From: CAYNRA01 sp046296415
GTDB lineage: Bacteria; Bacteroidota; Bacteroidia; Cytophagales; Spirosomataceae
Direction of reading: 5' to 3'
DNA: 50,173 nt
Assembly (NCBI GenBank): GCA_046296415.1
Contig: JBKBLN010000006.1
Span: 1 to 50,173, forward strand
Under the pieces are notes generated by a model that ran no database searches, was not told the DNA's origin, and worked only from the letters and a program-made list of their open reading frames with translations. Every line of letters starts with the position of its first letter. Within the stretch, counting starts at the first letter, position 1. Positions 8,569-16,726 of the stretch are shown here, piece after piece. A program made the position numbers and the translations under genes.

Positions 8569-9709
8569 TGTTCTAGTGGTGGGTGGTGGTATTTTGGGTG
8601 CTTTCCATGCCTACCATGCTGCGAAGAAAGGAAAGCGAGTTGCGTTATTCGAAAAGGATACCCAATCATCGGGTAGTACAGTTCAAAATTTTGGGCAAGT
8701 GGTACCTTCAGGGTTAAAGAGTCCATGGTTTGAATATGGCCTTCGCACGTTGGAGATTTACCAGGAACTTCAACAAAAGGGCGACTTTACACTTCGCCAA
8801 CAGGGTAGCATTTACCTGGCTTCCGATGAGGCTGAGTGGCAAGTCGCTCAAGAGTTGAGTGATCGTCATTTGGAAAAAAATTATGACAATATTCTGCTAA
8901 CACCGCGGGGTGTGCAAGATCGATATCCCTTTTTACAGCCAGCCTATGCGGTGGGTGGGTTATTTTACCCACGGGATATGTCGGTAGAGCCTACGATTTT
9001 CATTCACCGATTTTTACACTATTTAAAGGAGCAACTCAAGGTGGATGTATTTTTTGGCCAGGCTATTGTGGACTGTCAGGAATCCAGTATCGGGGTTCAG
9101 GTCAAGTCGGCCAATCATCAAATTTGGCGCGCAGCGAAGGTTATCATTTGCAGCGGATATGTTTTCAATGTATTGTTTGCTGATTTATATGCTCAAAGTG
9201 GGCTGATCGTCAGCAAATTGCAAATGATGCAGACCTTGCCAATGCCGGACTTGCAGATGAAAGGTAATATGTTGACGGGGTTAACAATCCGGCGGTATGA
9301 ATCGTTTGAAGAATGTCCATCTTTTCAGCAATTCAAGGTTTCGGATTCGTACCGAGACTTACTTGATTGGGGTATTCATATTTTATTTAAGCAGGCACAA
9401 GATGGATCCATCCTCATCGGTGACTCGCATGAGTATAGTCCTGTGGCACAGGCACAGGCTTTGGATCAAGTCAGCCGGGAGACCATCAACGAGCTTATTT
9501 TACAAGAGGCCGCGCGAATTGTTCAGTTTCCAGTCCGGACGATCGAAAAACGGTGGGCGGGATTTTATGCACAACATCCTGATGACTTATTTGAGTACAA
9601 TGTTTCGGACAACATTCATATCCGGACGGGTATTGGCGGAAAGGGGATGTCGTCCAGTGCGGGATATGCCGAAAAAAGTATAGCCGACCTATTGGGTGGT
9701 CGCGGATAA
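8549..9709 (+). CDS. TIGR03364-like FAD-dependent oxidoreductase (phosphonate-associated)
   Basis: A 386-residue DAO-family flavoenzyme. The start at ATG 8549 is chosen over TTG 8504 because it puts the Rossmann motif DVLVVGGGILGAFHA at residues 7-21. SSGSTVQNFGQVVPSG near residue 50 is the signature I associate with the phosphonate-linked FAD oxidoreductases (TIGR03364). The C-terminal FAD-contact segment is GIGGKGMSSSAGYAEK. Members sit beside phosphonatases and oxidise 2-aminoethylphosphonate or its N-methyl form to phosphonoacetaldehyde. No PhnW aminotransferase is encoded here, so this enzyme is the likely supplier of the aldehyde for the overlapping HAD hydrolase. It overlaps the convergent DUF5690 gene by 21 nt at the 3' end. 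Confidence 0.8.
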   Translation: MSRPTYDVLVVGGGILGAFHAYHAAKKGKRVALFEKDTQSSGSTVQNFGQVVPSGLKSPWFEYGLRTLEIYQELQQKGDFTLRQQGSIYLASDEAEWQVAQELSDRHLEKNYDNILLTPRGVQDRYPFLQPAYAVGGLFYPRDMSVEPTIFIHRFLHYLKEQLKVDVFFGQAIVDCQESSIGVQVKSANHQIWRAAKVIICSGYVFNVLFADLYAQSGLIVSKLQMMQTLPMPDLQMKGNMLTGLTIRRYESFEECPSFQQFKVSDSYRDLLDWGIHILFKQAQDGSILIGDSHEYSPVAQAQALDQVSRETINELILQEAARIVQFPVRTIEKRWAGFYAQHPDDLFEYNVSDNIHIRTGIGGKGMSSSAGYAEKSIADLLGGRG

Positions 9710-10972
9710 AATGGTTTTTTTCTTCCAAAGTAGTTGATAGAAAAAGAAAGCCTGGCCCAGCGTTAAGCAGCCTCCTATGACGGCCAGTGCGTGGGTATAT
9801 TGAAGAAAGAGTGTCGCCCAGCTAAGGTCGGGAGCCCATAGTTCTTTGAAGAATAGTAGGGCGACACTTCCAAAATAGCCAATGGAGTCGCAGAGGTACA
9901 CAAAGTATCCCACATTTCCTCGAATATCGAAGAGTGCAATGAGCCGTTCAAAGAAAGCGATTTGTATAATGAGGTAGGGCAAAAACAAGCCGATGCCCAC
10001 ACCACACATCCAGAGGTCCGTCGGAATCCAACCCCGTGTGAAGGCATACGTTACCCAACCCATCCCACCAAAAGACAGGAGCATCAGAAAATGAATCCAG
10101 CCAAAAGCTTGTTGATTGGACCGAATCCAGGCGATGGAAGCCAGGAGAATGAATACCCAGGCGGCTATTTGAATTTCTTGTTGGGCATAAAAAGAGGGTG
10201 GAATTTGGGGAGAGAGTTCGGTCCAAATTTCGATCATGAACGAATCCCGGAAATCGCGCAGGGTGGTTAACAGGGCGTACAATAGGATGATGAGAAATAG
10301 ACCAACCCCATATCGACTCCAAGCTACTTGTTTATGTCGGATCGACATGGGTGTTCGCGCTTTACGGGCCGTCAGGTCACTGGTGGAAGGGGTTGGAAGG
10401 AGATGAAGCATCCATAGAAAAAAAAGGAAAGGAAGGAAGAATAAACCGCCCATGAGGGCAGGCATCCAGAATTCTGAGACTGGGAAATGGAGGCGAATGG
10501 ACTGGTAAAGGGACTTTAAGATTCCGGAGGTCATGACCATGTTGATGCTGAGGCCGAGTGCTAGAAATTCTGTTAATCGGCGGCCCTCTAGGTAGCTAAA
10601 AACCAGACCCCAGATCATACCAAGTGGTAGACCTGCCAGGAAGAGGGTCGTCCAGGCCCAGGATGGGGGTAGCCAACCAAATAAAATCAAACCCATTTCA
10701 GCGAAGCTAACCAGGCCTAGGAGCCATATCCATCGGTAGGCGGGACGAAGGCTGGAAATAACTCGGACCCCGATGAATTTAGATACCATATACCCGACAA
10801 CCTGGGTGAGGAGCAGCACGGTTTTATAGGAGATACCGAAAACGGGGGTGACCGACTCATACATTCCCGTAGAAAACGGCTTGCGAAAGGCATAGGTACA
10901 GAAATAGATACCAAAGGCGGCAATCATGGCCCAAGCGGGCGAATGAGAAACCGGGCGAGGGGGGTGAGCCAT
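9689..10972 (-). CDS. DUF5690-family polytopic membrane protein (MFS-like)
   Basis: A 427-residue integral membrane protein with about 12 hydrophobic segments and an early FGIYFCTYAFRKPFSTGMY, typical of DUF5690 proteins of Bacteroidota. The layout of six helices, a charged central loop (STSDLTARKARTPMSIRHK) and six helices resembles major-facilitator transporters. From memory, this family recurs next to TIGR03364-type oxidoreductases and phosphonatase-like hydrolases, so it is a plausible inner-membrane importer of an organophosphonate delivered by the SusCD pair. No experimental function is known to me. The gene is convergent with, and overlaps, the FAD oxidoreductase. A ribosome-binding site is not obvious before the ATG. 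Confidence 0.75.
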   Translation of the reverse strand: MAHPPRPVSHSPAWAMIAAFGIYFCTYAFRKPFSTGMYESVTPVFGISYKTVLLLTQVVGYMVSKFIGVRVISSLRPAYRWIWLLGLVSFAEMGLILFGWLPPSWAWTTLFLAGLPLGMIWGLVFSYLEGRRLTEFLALGLSINMVMTSGILKSLYQSIRLHFPVSEFWMPALMGGLFFLPFLFFLWMLHLLPTPSTSDLTARKARTPMSIRHKQVAWSRYGVGLFLIILLYALLTTLRDFRDSFMIEIWTELSPQIPPSFYAQQEIQIAAWVFILLASIAWIRSNQQAFGWIHFLMLLSFGGMGWVTYAFTRGWIPTDLWMCGVGIGLFLPYLIIQIAFFERLIALFDIRGNVGYFVYLCDSIGYFGSVALLFFKELWAPDLSWATLFLQYTHALAVIGGCLTLGQAFFFYQLLWKKKTILSATTQ

Positions 10973-11151
10973 CGGAAAAGTAGTTTTTTACGAAGAACGG
11001 CTTTCCCTGCAACCTATGGGTTACGTGGATGTTACCAGAATGCTAAGGATAGGGAATGGTTCTGGGACAACCCTTGTTTAGAATGTAGAATATCCAAAAT
11101 GTCATGATGTTACCTGCGAGTTGGTTTTCGTTTCCGTACCAAGAGAAACCC

Positions 11152-11925
11152 ATGCCTGTTTTGTTTTTGGGACATGGGAGCCCGATGAACGCCATAGAGG
11201 AGAATCCGTTTGTGGCGGAATTTAGGCGAGTGGGCAAATCATTGCCACGGCCGGCGGCGATTTTATGTATTTCGGCTCATTGGGAAACGCGAGGAACTCA
11301 GGTGACGGCCATGCAAGCCCCGAGGACGATCCATGACTTTGGTGGATTTCCACCTGCTTTACATGCCGTTCAGTATCCCGCGCCGGGAAGTCCAGAATTG
11401 GCTCAGGCGACACAGCAGTTGGTGGATATGACGGAGATATTGGCTGACCACCGCTGGGGATTGGATCATGGGGCCTGGAGTGTGTTGACCCATTTATTTC
11501 CGAAGGCGGACGTGCCGGTGGTGCAATTGTCCTTGGACTATACCCAGCCCCCGGCGTATCATTATGCGTTGGCCCAACAACTAAAGGAGCTACGGCACCG
11601 GGGTATTTTGGTGGTGGGCAGTGGCAATATGGTACATAATTTACGTCAGATAGCTTGGAATAAACTGGATCAGCCGTTTGGGTTTGAGTGGGCGTTGGAG
11701 GCGAATGACCAATTCAAGTACTTCATTCTGCAGGATCAAGTGGATCGATTGATTGGTTATTCGAAGGAAGGGGCGGCGATCCAGCGCGCGATTCCGTCGC
11801 CGGAGCATTTTCTTCCCTTGCTCTATACGATGGGGGTCCGGAACGAATCTGACATACCTCAATTTTTCAATGACGTTCCGGTGGGAGGATCTTTGACGAT
11901 GACGAGTGTGATTTGGGGTGGGTGA
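11152..11925 (+). CDS. ygiD: YgiD-type 4,5-DOPA dioxygenase extradiol (LigB superfamily)
   Basis: A 257-residue cytoplasmic enzyme close to the usual 262 residues of YgiD. ATG 11152 is chosen because PVLFLGHGSPMNAI is the conserved N-terminus; the ATGs at 11104 and 11107 add an unrelated leader. Metal ligands are H8 (GHGSPM), H43 (SAHWET), H106 (GLDHGAW) and H162 (SGNMVHNL). Relatives are Zn- or Fe-dependent ring-cleaving dioxygenases acting on L-DOPA in vitro; the natural substrate is unclear. It is a single-gene unit, divergent from DUF5690, with no link to the phosphonate genes visible. Confidence 0.87.
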   Translation: MPVLFLGHGSPMNAIEENPFVAEFRRVGKSLPRPAAILCISAHWETRGTQVTAMQAPRTIHDFGGFPPALHAVQYPAPGSPELAQATQQLVDMTEILADHRWGLDHGAWSVLTHLFPKADVPVVQLSLDYTQPPAYHYALAQQLKELRHRGILVVGSGNMVHNLRQIAWNKLDQPFGFEWALEANDQFKYFILQDQVDRLIGYSKEGAAIQRAIPSPEHFLPLLYTMGVRNESDIPQFFNDVPVGGSLTMTSVIWGG

Positions 11926-11942
11926 TCATATAGCTACGTTTG

Positions 11943-11971
11943 GTAGAGACGTAGCAATGCTACGCCTCTAC
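11943..11971. repeat. 29-nt near-perfect palindrome (GTAGAGACGTAGCA arm)
   Basis: GTAGAGACGTAGCA at 11943-11956 pairs with TGCTACGCCTCTAC at 11958-11971, 13 of 14 bases, around one central A. It begins 18 nt after the dioxygenase stop. It has the look of a dispersed REP-like palindromic element and could also act as a transcript 3'-end structure. There is no T-tract after it. Confidence 0.75.
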
Positions 11972-12054
11972 GAAGCGAAAATCGCCAACGCACGGCATAA
12001 CAACGGATCGCACCTACGGAGCCTATCCGGTCTTAGGTCCATCGCTCATTTGCT

Positions 12055-12085
12055 ACAAACGGCGGGCTCCGATGGAGCCGTTTGT
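12055..12085. repeat. nested inverted repeat (ACAAACGGC / GCCGTTTGT, with GGCTCC / GGAGCC)
   Basis: The outer arms ACAAACGGC (12055-12063) and GCCGTTTGT (12077-12085) are exact inverse complements. An alternative inner hairpin, GGCTCC-GAT-GGAGCC at 12065-12079, uses overlapping bases, so two mutually exclusive folds are possible. It lies in the gene-free stretch, 84 nt from the first palindrome. Confidence 0.7.
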
Positions 12086-12512
12086 CGTCAAATCATCTCT
12101 TTGGGTGTGTTTCCGCAGGAGCCGCCCGATTATTGGGGCAATACTGCTATGAGCGTAGTAAGCACGACATTTTATGCGAAAAAGTACCCTGTTCGCTCAA
12201 TTCTAAAGCTACAATCCATGTGTTCTCATTTAAATCAATCAACAGGTTGGTATCAAAAAGGATCATGCTCGTTTCTAGGCATTTTCGGGTAAAGTCTGGG
12301 TTTTTCATCTTGGGTGTATTCGAGGGTCATTTCTTCCTAGGGCTAAATTTGTGGTAAAAAAAGATCGGGGTACGTTGGAGAATATGGGTTGGCCACTTCC
12401 CCATCTTAAAATGCCGAATTTTTCCAAAATCAACCGAATTTTTATTTCTATTAACCGTTCGATAAATTTTTAAAAATCTCTTTTTTATTCCATACTGTTT
12501 GGGTTAATTTTA

Positions 12513-15500
12513 ATGAATTACCTAAACATCATGCGAATCATAACGAAAATTGGTGGGATTGGACTGTTCGTATTGTGGTTTAGTACAGTACTACATGGGC
12601 AAAACTATCCATTTTCCACTTTTACCAACCAAGATGGCTTACCTGGGATGCAGGTCATGCGGCTATTTCAGGATAGCCGAAAACTACTTTGGTTAACGAC
12701 TAAAACTGGTTTGGCCTATTTTGACGGAAGTCAGTTTCATACGTTATCTTCCAAGGAATTCCCGGATATCAATCCCTTTCGACTCGGTGGCTTTGCCGAG
12801 ACCCGAGACCAAGCCATCTGGTTTGCGAATGATCAACAGGTGTTTAGGTTTGATGGCCAGCACCTGGAACCCTATTCCCTTCCTGCCAACTGGCAGGTTG
12901 AGCGATATGATCCAATTTATACCAATCGACACGATCAAGTCATTGTCGTAGCTCAAAATTCAGCCAATTTAAATCAAAAGACCTTATTTTGTCTGGAAAA
13001 GGGCAAGAAACCCCGGCAAATTCGACTTCCTCCTCTACCTACCACAGGATACTTTACTCCCAAATGGTTTGATGCTGAAAACGATACGTGGTATGGGTGC
13101 ATTCGAAGATTAGACACGAAGGAACGGCCGATTGTGTATTGGCATCAAGGCAAATGGCACTCCTTGCCTGATGGATTCAGTATAAATGAACAATTTCGTT
13201 TTTATCTAAAAACTCCTTGCGGTAAATCATTCATCCAAACCAAAAATCAGACATCTGAGACGGTTTATTATGAGGTTCAAGGCGCGGGTAAACTCAAAGA
13301 ATATGCGCGAGGAAAAGGAGAAAAGTTCAAGCTGAATTACCCCATTGCTTCTTCCATACCGTTAGAATTTGCAAATCGAATTTATTTTATTCCTGCCAAC
13401 CAGACTACCGGGACTGAAATTGTGCTCAATCATCAGCAGCTGCATGACGTGGTGGCAAGTCAGGAAGGCAATGGCTATTTTGTGGCCACAGAAAAAGGCC
13501 TACGCCATATATTTGACAATGGTTTTCGGAATTTCGACGAGTCCCAGGCCCCGTACGTTTGGACCGTGGTGGAAGGCAAAGAAAAAGATGAGGCCTGGTT
13601 CGGGAATTTCCAGGGAGGTTTACTTCATTGGACACCTGGAAAGTCACCCATCTTAGAAAAAAATATTCCCTTACCACCGATCCAATCGAAACATCCAGAA
13701 GTGAATAGCCCACATCTTTTGCAGTTTTATTATGGAGGATTTCGAGAAAGAGGTGGGGACGCTTGGTTTCCGGAATCCCATGGATTACTTCATTTCAATG
13801 GAACAAATAAGGAGTTTGAGTTTATAAATTCAATCGGGAGCTTTGTTATTGCGGATGAACCTGAGCAGGATTTGGTTTGGCAAGGAACACATGAGGGAAT
13901 TTATGCCACCCATAAAACCACCAAAGAACTCATCTTTAATCTCCGGTCTGGGATAGAAATCCCAAATATTCGCTACTACATGGTGATTTTTAAGGACTCG
14001 AAGGGACGGTATTGGTTTGGAGGAAAAGGGGGGATGCTTCGATTTGATTCGTTTCAGGCCATTCAGAAACTCAAGTTTACTCATTTAAAACCTGGCACCG
14101 CTTCGTTCCCACGCATTGGACTTGTTCAACTGCTAGAAGATTCTTACGGAACGATCTGGGGGGCTTCGGGAGATGGCCTGTATTGGTTGGATGAAGCAAA
14201 CATGGAATTTAAAGCCGTGACACATGCTCAATTGGAATCACCTGTAAACTCCATCCTTAGCTCGGACAAAAATACCCTTTGGATTGGCACCAATGATGCC
14301 CTATTAAAAATGGATTTAGCTCAATGGTACCAAGAAAAGCGGGTTCAAATGTTGGTTTTCAATCATCATACCGGATTTTTAGGACAAGAAGTGGCGCAAG
14401 CAGGTTTATACCTCGACAGCCGCCGGCGACTTTGGGTTCCGAGTGGAAGTATCCTAAGTTTTTTAGACCTAAAGCACGTTCACAAGGAAATTACTCCGAC
14501 TCAACCCTATATTTTACGTTTGGGTAAACGCCGATTGCCGCATATTCGAGGTGGGCTAGACCAAACGTTTGAGGAGAATCATCTATTGATGGAAGTGGGT
14601 GCAACAGGCTATTATCGGCCGTTACGCGCTCAATTTAGTTATCGAGTGGACGATGAACCGTGGTCAGATTGGACGGAGCAAACTCAAATTTATTTACCTA
14701 CCTTAACGAATGGACGGCATACGGTGGAGGTTCGATCTCAAACGTTGGGATGGGAAGGAGACGAACCGCTGGTAGCCAAACAGGTTGTGATCATTCAAGC
14801 TCCAGTTTGGGAAAGTCCAAATTTCGCAAAATATCTAACCCTGATTTTAATTGCATTAAGCGTGATCGGCGGAATTGGGTACATTCGGCATTTGCAAATA
14901 CGAACAGCGTGGATGGAGGCGCAGCAGAAATTCCTACATCTTCAATTGGGGTCATTACAGGAATTGCTTACGCCTCATTTTATATACAATACGTTAGAAA
15001 GCATAGGACGATTGATTCGAAAAGGTAAACCTATGGAGGCGAGCCAGCAGATTTATGGCTTATCCCATATTTTACGGTCGTATGTAACGGTAGGTGTTGG
15101 AAAAGAGAAAGATTGCTTCACGGTGCGAGAAAAAGTCAAAATTCTGGAAGATTATTTAAGGCTCCTCTTGGCCCCAATGGATGAGCCGTTTAGCTATGAA
15201 ATTCAGATCAGCCCTGAGGTTCCGCTTGACCTCCCATTGATTCCCCCATTGATGATTCAACCCTTTGTTGAAAATGCGATCAACCATGGGCTATTGCCAT
15301 TAGAAACTCCAGGACATCTGCGAATTCAATTTCTCATGGATTCGGAAGGCGTACATTGCGTGGTGGAGGATAATGGCCAAGGGCGTGCAGCGGCCACGAC
15401 TCGGAAGTCAAAAGATAGCTTGTCGGTTAGCACCCAGCTCATTGAAGAGCGCATTCAGATTTTACATCGGATGGGGCGAATCATCCGAATCCGGACGGAG

Positions 15501-15560
15501 GATGTCGAACCGACAGGTACTAGAATTCATTTACATTTTACAATAGCAAACTCAAAATAA
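12513..15560 (+). CDS. two-component sensor: periplasmic propeller, Y_Y_Y domain and LytS-type histidine kinase
   Basis: A 1015-residue inner-membrane sensor. A signal peptide (GIGLFVLWFSTVLHGQ) is followed by about 650 residues of two-component-regulator propeller repeats (FSTFTNQDGLPGMQVMRLFQD, LWLTTKTGLAYFDG, LWIGTNDALLKM), with two predicted periplasmic propellers. A Y_Y_Y domain follows at about 690-760 (FSYRVDDEPWSDWTEQ), then one membrane helix near 770-790. The cytoplasmic part is a His_kinase domain of the LytS class with PHFIYNTLES (H822), an N box (QPFVENAINHGL) and a G box (VEDNGQGR). The cognate LytTR regulator starts 18 nt downstream. ATG 12531 is an alternative start that gives an equally good signal peptide. 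The ligand is unknown. Confidence 0.9.
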   Translation: MNYLNIMRIITKIGGIGLFVLWFSTVLHGQNYPFSTFTNQDGLPGMQVMRLFQDSRKLLWLTTKTGLAYFDGSQFHTLSSKEFPDINPFRLGGFAETRDQAIWFANDQQVFRFDGQHLEPYSLPANWQVERYDPIYTNRHDQVIVVAQNSANLNQKTLFCLEKGKKPRQIRLPPLPTTGYFTPKWFDAENDTWYGCIRRLDTKERPIVYWHQGKWHSLPDGFSINEQFRFYLKTPCGKSFIQTKNQTSETVYYEVQGAGKLKEYARGKGEKFKLNYPIASSIPLEFANRIYFIPANQTTGTEIVLNHQQLHDVVASQEGNGYFVATEKGLRHIFDNGFRNFDESQAPYVWTVVEGKEKDEAWFGNFQGGLLHWTPGKSPILEKNIPLPPIQSKHPEVNSPHLLQFYYGGFRERGGDAWFPESHGLLHFNGTNKEFEFINSIGSFVIADEPEQDLVWQGTHEGIYATHKTTKELIFNLRSGIEIPNIRYYMVIFKDSKGRYWFGGKGGMLRFDSFQAIQKLKFTHLKPGTASFPRIGLVQLLEDSYGTIWGASGDGLYWLDEANMEFKAVTHAQLESPVNSILSSDKNTLWIGTNDALLKMDLAQWYQEKRVQMLVFNHHTGFLGQEVAQAGLYLDSRRRLWVPSGSILSFLDLKHVHKEITPTQPYILRLGKRRLPHIRGGLDQTFEENHLLMEVGATGYYRPLRAQFSYRVDDEPWSDWTEQTQIYLPTLTNGRHTVEVRSQTLGWEGDEPLVAKQVVIIQAPVWESPNFAKYLTLILIALSVIGGIGYIRHLQIRTAWMEAQQKFLHLQLGSLQELLTPHFIYNTLESIGRLIRKGKPMEASQQIYGLSHILRSYVTVGVGKEKDCFTVREKVKILEDYLRLLLAPMDEPFSYEIQISPEVPLDLPLIPPLMIQPFVENAINHGLLPLETPGHLRIQFLMDSEGVHCVVEDNGQGRAAATTRKSKDSLSVSTQLIEERIQILHRMGRIIRIRTEDVEPTGTRIHLHFTIANSK

Positions 15561-15578
15561 GTCAAGTCAAATTAGCCC

Positions 15579-16319
15579 ATGTATAAAGTAGCCATTATTG
15601 AGGATAACGCCTTTACGAGGGAACACATAAAGGATTTATTTGCTACGTATTTTCCTAGATTAGTGGTAGTGGTGGAAGCATTTAGGATTCAAGAATCAAT
15701 TCGGAAGTTGGTTGAAACGCCATGTGATATTGTATTAATGGATATTGAGTTGCGGGATGGATCGGGTTTTGATATCCTCAAGACATTGAATGAGCGGGGT
15801 ATTCCCAAGTTCAAATTGATTTTATTTTCTAAGCATCAACATTCTGACTATTTGATTCGAGGGATGAACTTTGAGGCGCGGCATTATCTTTTCAAACCCA
15901 TTCATCCCGATTCATTTCAGGAGGCAATAACCCTTGTGTTGAATGAATTAGAGGAATCCAATTTTCCAAAAGAGGATGAATTATCCGAGGCTGGGAAGTT
16001 AGTGCTGCGACTAACGGACAAGTCGAGCATAGTTTTGCTGAAATCTCAGGTCCTTTATGTGGCTTCGCTTGGACAGAAGACTGTATTTCATACTCAAAAC
16101 GGCAGTTGGGAGACCCCTAAGCATTTGGGGGCGTATGAGTTCCAATTAGAACAAGATCCTTTTCCATTTCTTCGCATTCACCAGAGTTATTTTATTAATA
16201 TACAGGCGATTGAGCAATTTTTTCAATTGGAACGAATTGTCAGTTTGGTGGATGGTACCGAGTTACCAGTGGCAAGGAGGAACATCCGAAAATTAAAGTC
16301 CATTTTATCTACAATTTGA
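15579..16319 (+). CDS. LytTR-family response regulator
   Basis: A 246-residue regulator. The receiver domain (residues 1-125) has acidic pocket IIEDN (E8, D9), phosphoacceptor D55 in IVLMDIELRDG and the conserved Lys in YLFKPIHPD. The C-terminal LytTR DNA-binding domain (about 145-246) has the usual VLYVASLGQKTVFHT, FLRIHQSYFINIQAIEQF and LPVARRNIRKLKSIL. It is cotranscribed with the propeller kinase immediately upstream and should be its phosphorylation partner. LytTR proteins bind direct repeats; I could not identify a convincing pair upstream of the following genes. Confidence 0.92.
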   Translation: MYKVAIIEDNAFTREHIKDLFATYFPRLVVVVEAFRIQESIRKLVETPCDIVLMDIELRDGSGFDILKTLNERGIPKFKLILFSKHQHSDYLIRGMNFEARHYLFKPIHPDSFQEAITLVLNELEESNFPKEDELSEAGKLVLRLTDKSSIVLLKSQVLYVASLGQKTVFHTQNGSWETPKHLGAYEFQLEQDPFPFLRIHQSYFINIQAIEQFFQLERIVSLVDGTELPVARRNIRKLKSILSTI

Positions 16320-16422
16320 CCGAATATTTAAATAATCGGGAGGAATTTTTGTAGAAACCCTTTTCTGTCGTTTAAAATATACTTTTCTGTAATATAGTAG
16401 GTGCAACAACGTGGGATAGATC

Positions 16423-16689
16423 ATGCAGAATCCTCTACCTTCCAACCTACAAGAGGTCGTTTATTTTGAGGCCTTTATCAACTACACTCGAATTCACTTT
16501 GCGGATGGCACGAGCCAGTGGCATTCGTACACTTTAAAAAGGTACGAACGACTTTTAGGCGAGCCCTTTTACCGTTTTCACCGCCGGTACATCGTCAACA
16601 AAAATTATATCCAAGACATCCAATCTTTACCTCAACGCCGACTGGTGCTTCACTGCGGTCGGGAGATTCCGGTGGCGCGGCGGCGTTGA
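16423..16689 (+). CDS. stand-alone LytTR DNA-binding protein
   Basis: An 88-residue protein that is a LytTR domain with no receiver. It shows EVVYFEAFINYTRIHFADGT, YTLKRYERLLGEPFYRFHRRYIVNKNYI and REIPVARRR, a near-complete counterpart of the C-terminal domain of the preceding regulator. Without a phosphoacceptor it could compete with that regulator or act constitutively. It lies 103 nt after the response regulator and 37 nt before the Rhs gene, so it is probably cotranscribed with the latter. Confidence 0.82.
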   Translation: MQNPLPSNLQEVVYFEAFINYTRIHFADGTSQWHSYTLKRYERLLGEPFYRFHRRYIVNKNYIQDIQSLPQRRLVLHCGREIPVARRR

Positions 16690-16726
16690 GGCGGGGTATT
16701 GAAATTAAATTTAAAATAAAGAAAAA

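Larger units (their letters stand above)
11926..12512. other. gene-free stretch with palindromic repeats
   Basis: About 590 nt without a credible gene. The first 160 nt hold two GC-rich inverted repeats, listed separately, and a segment with direct and inverted copies of CTACGGAGCC/GGCTCCGATGG-like words typical of dispersed small repeats. Positions 12300-12512 become AT-rich and lead into the sensor kinase. An open frame at 11918-12292 runs through the repeats and lacks any recognisable family. Confidence 0.6.

Noticed and set aside
11918..12292. 124-residue open frame after the dioxygenase gene
   Set aside because: It runs through two palindromic repeats, has no family resemblance and no ribosome-binding site.
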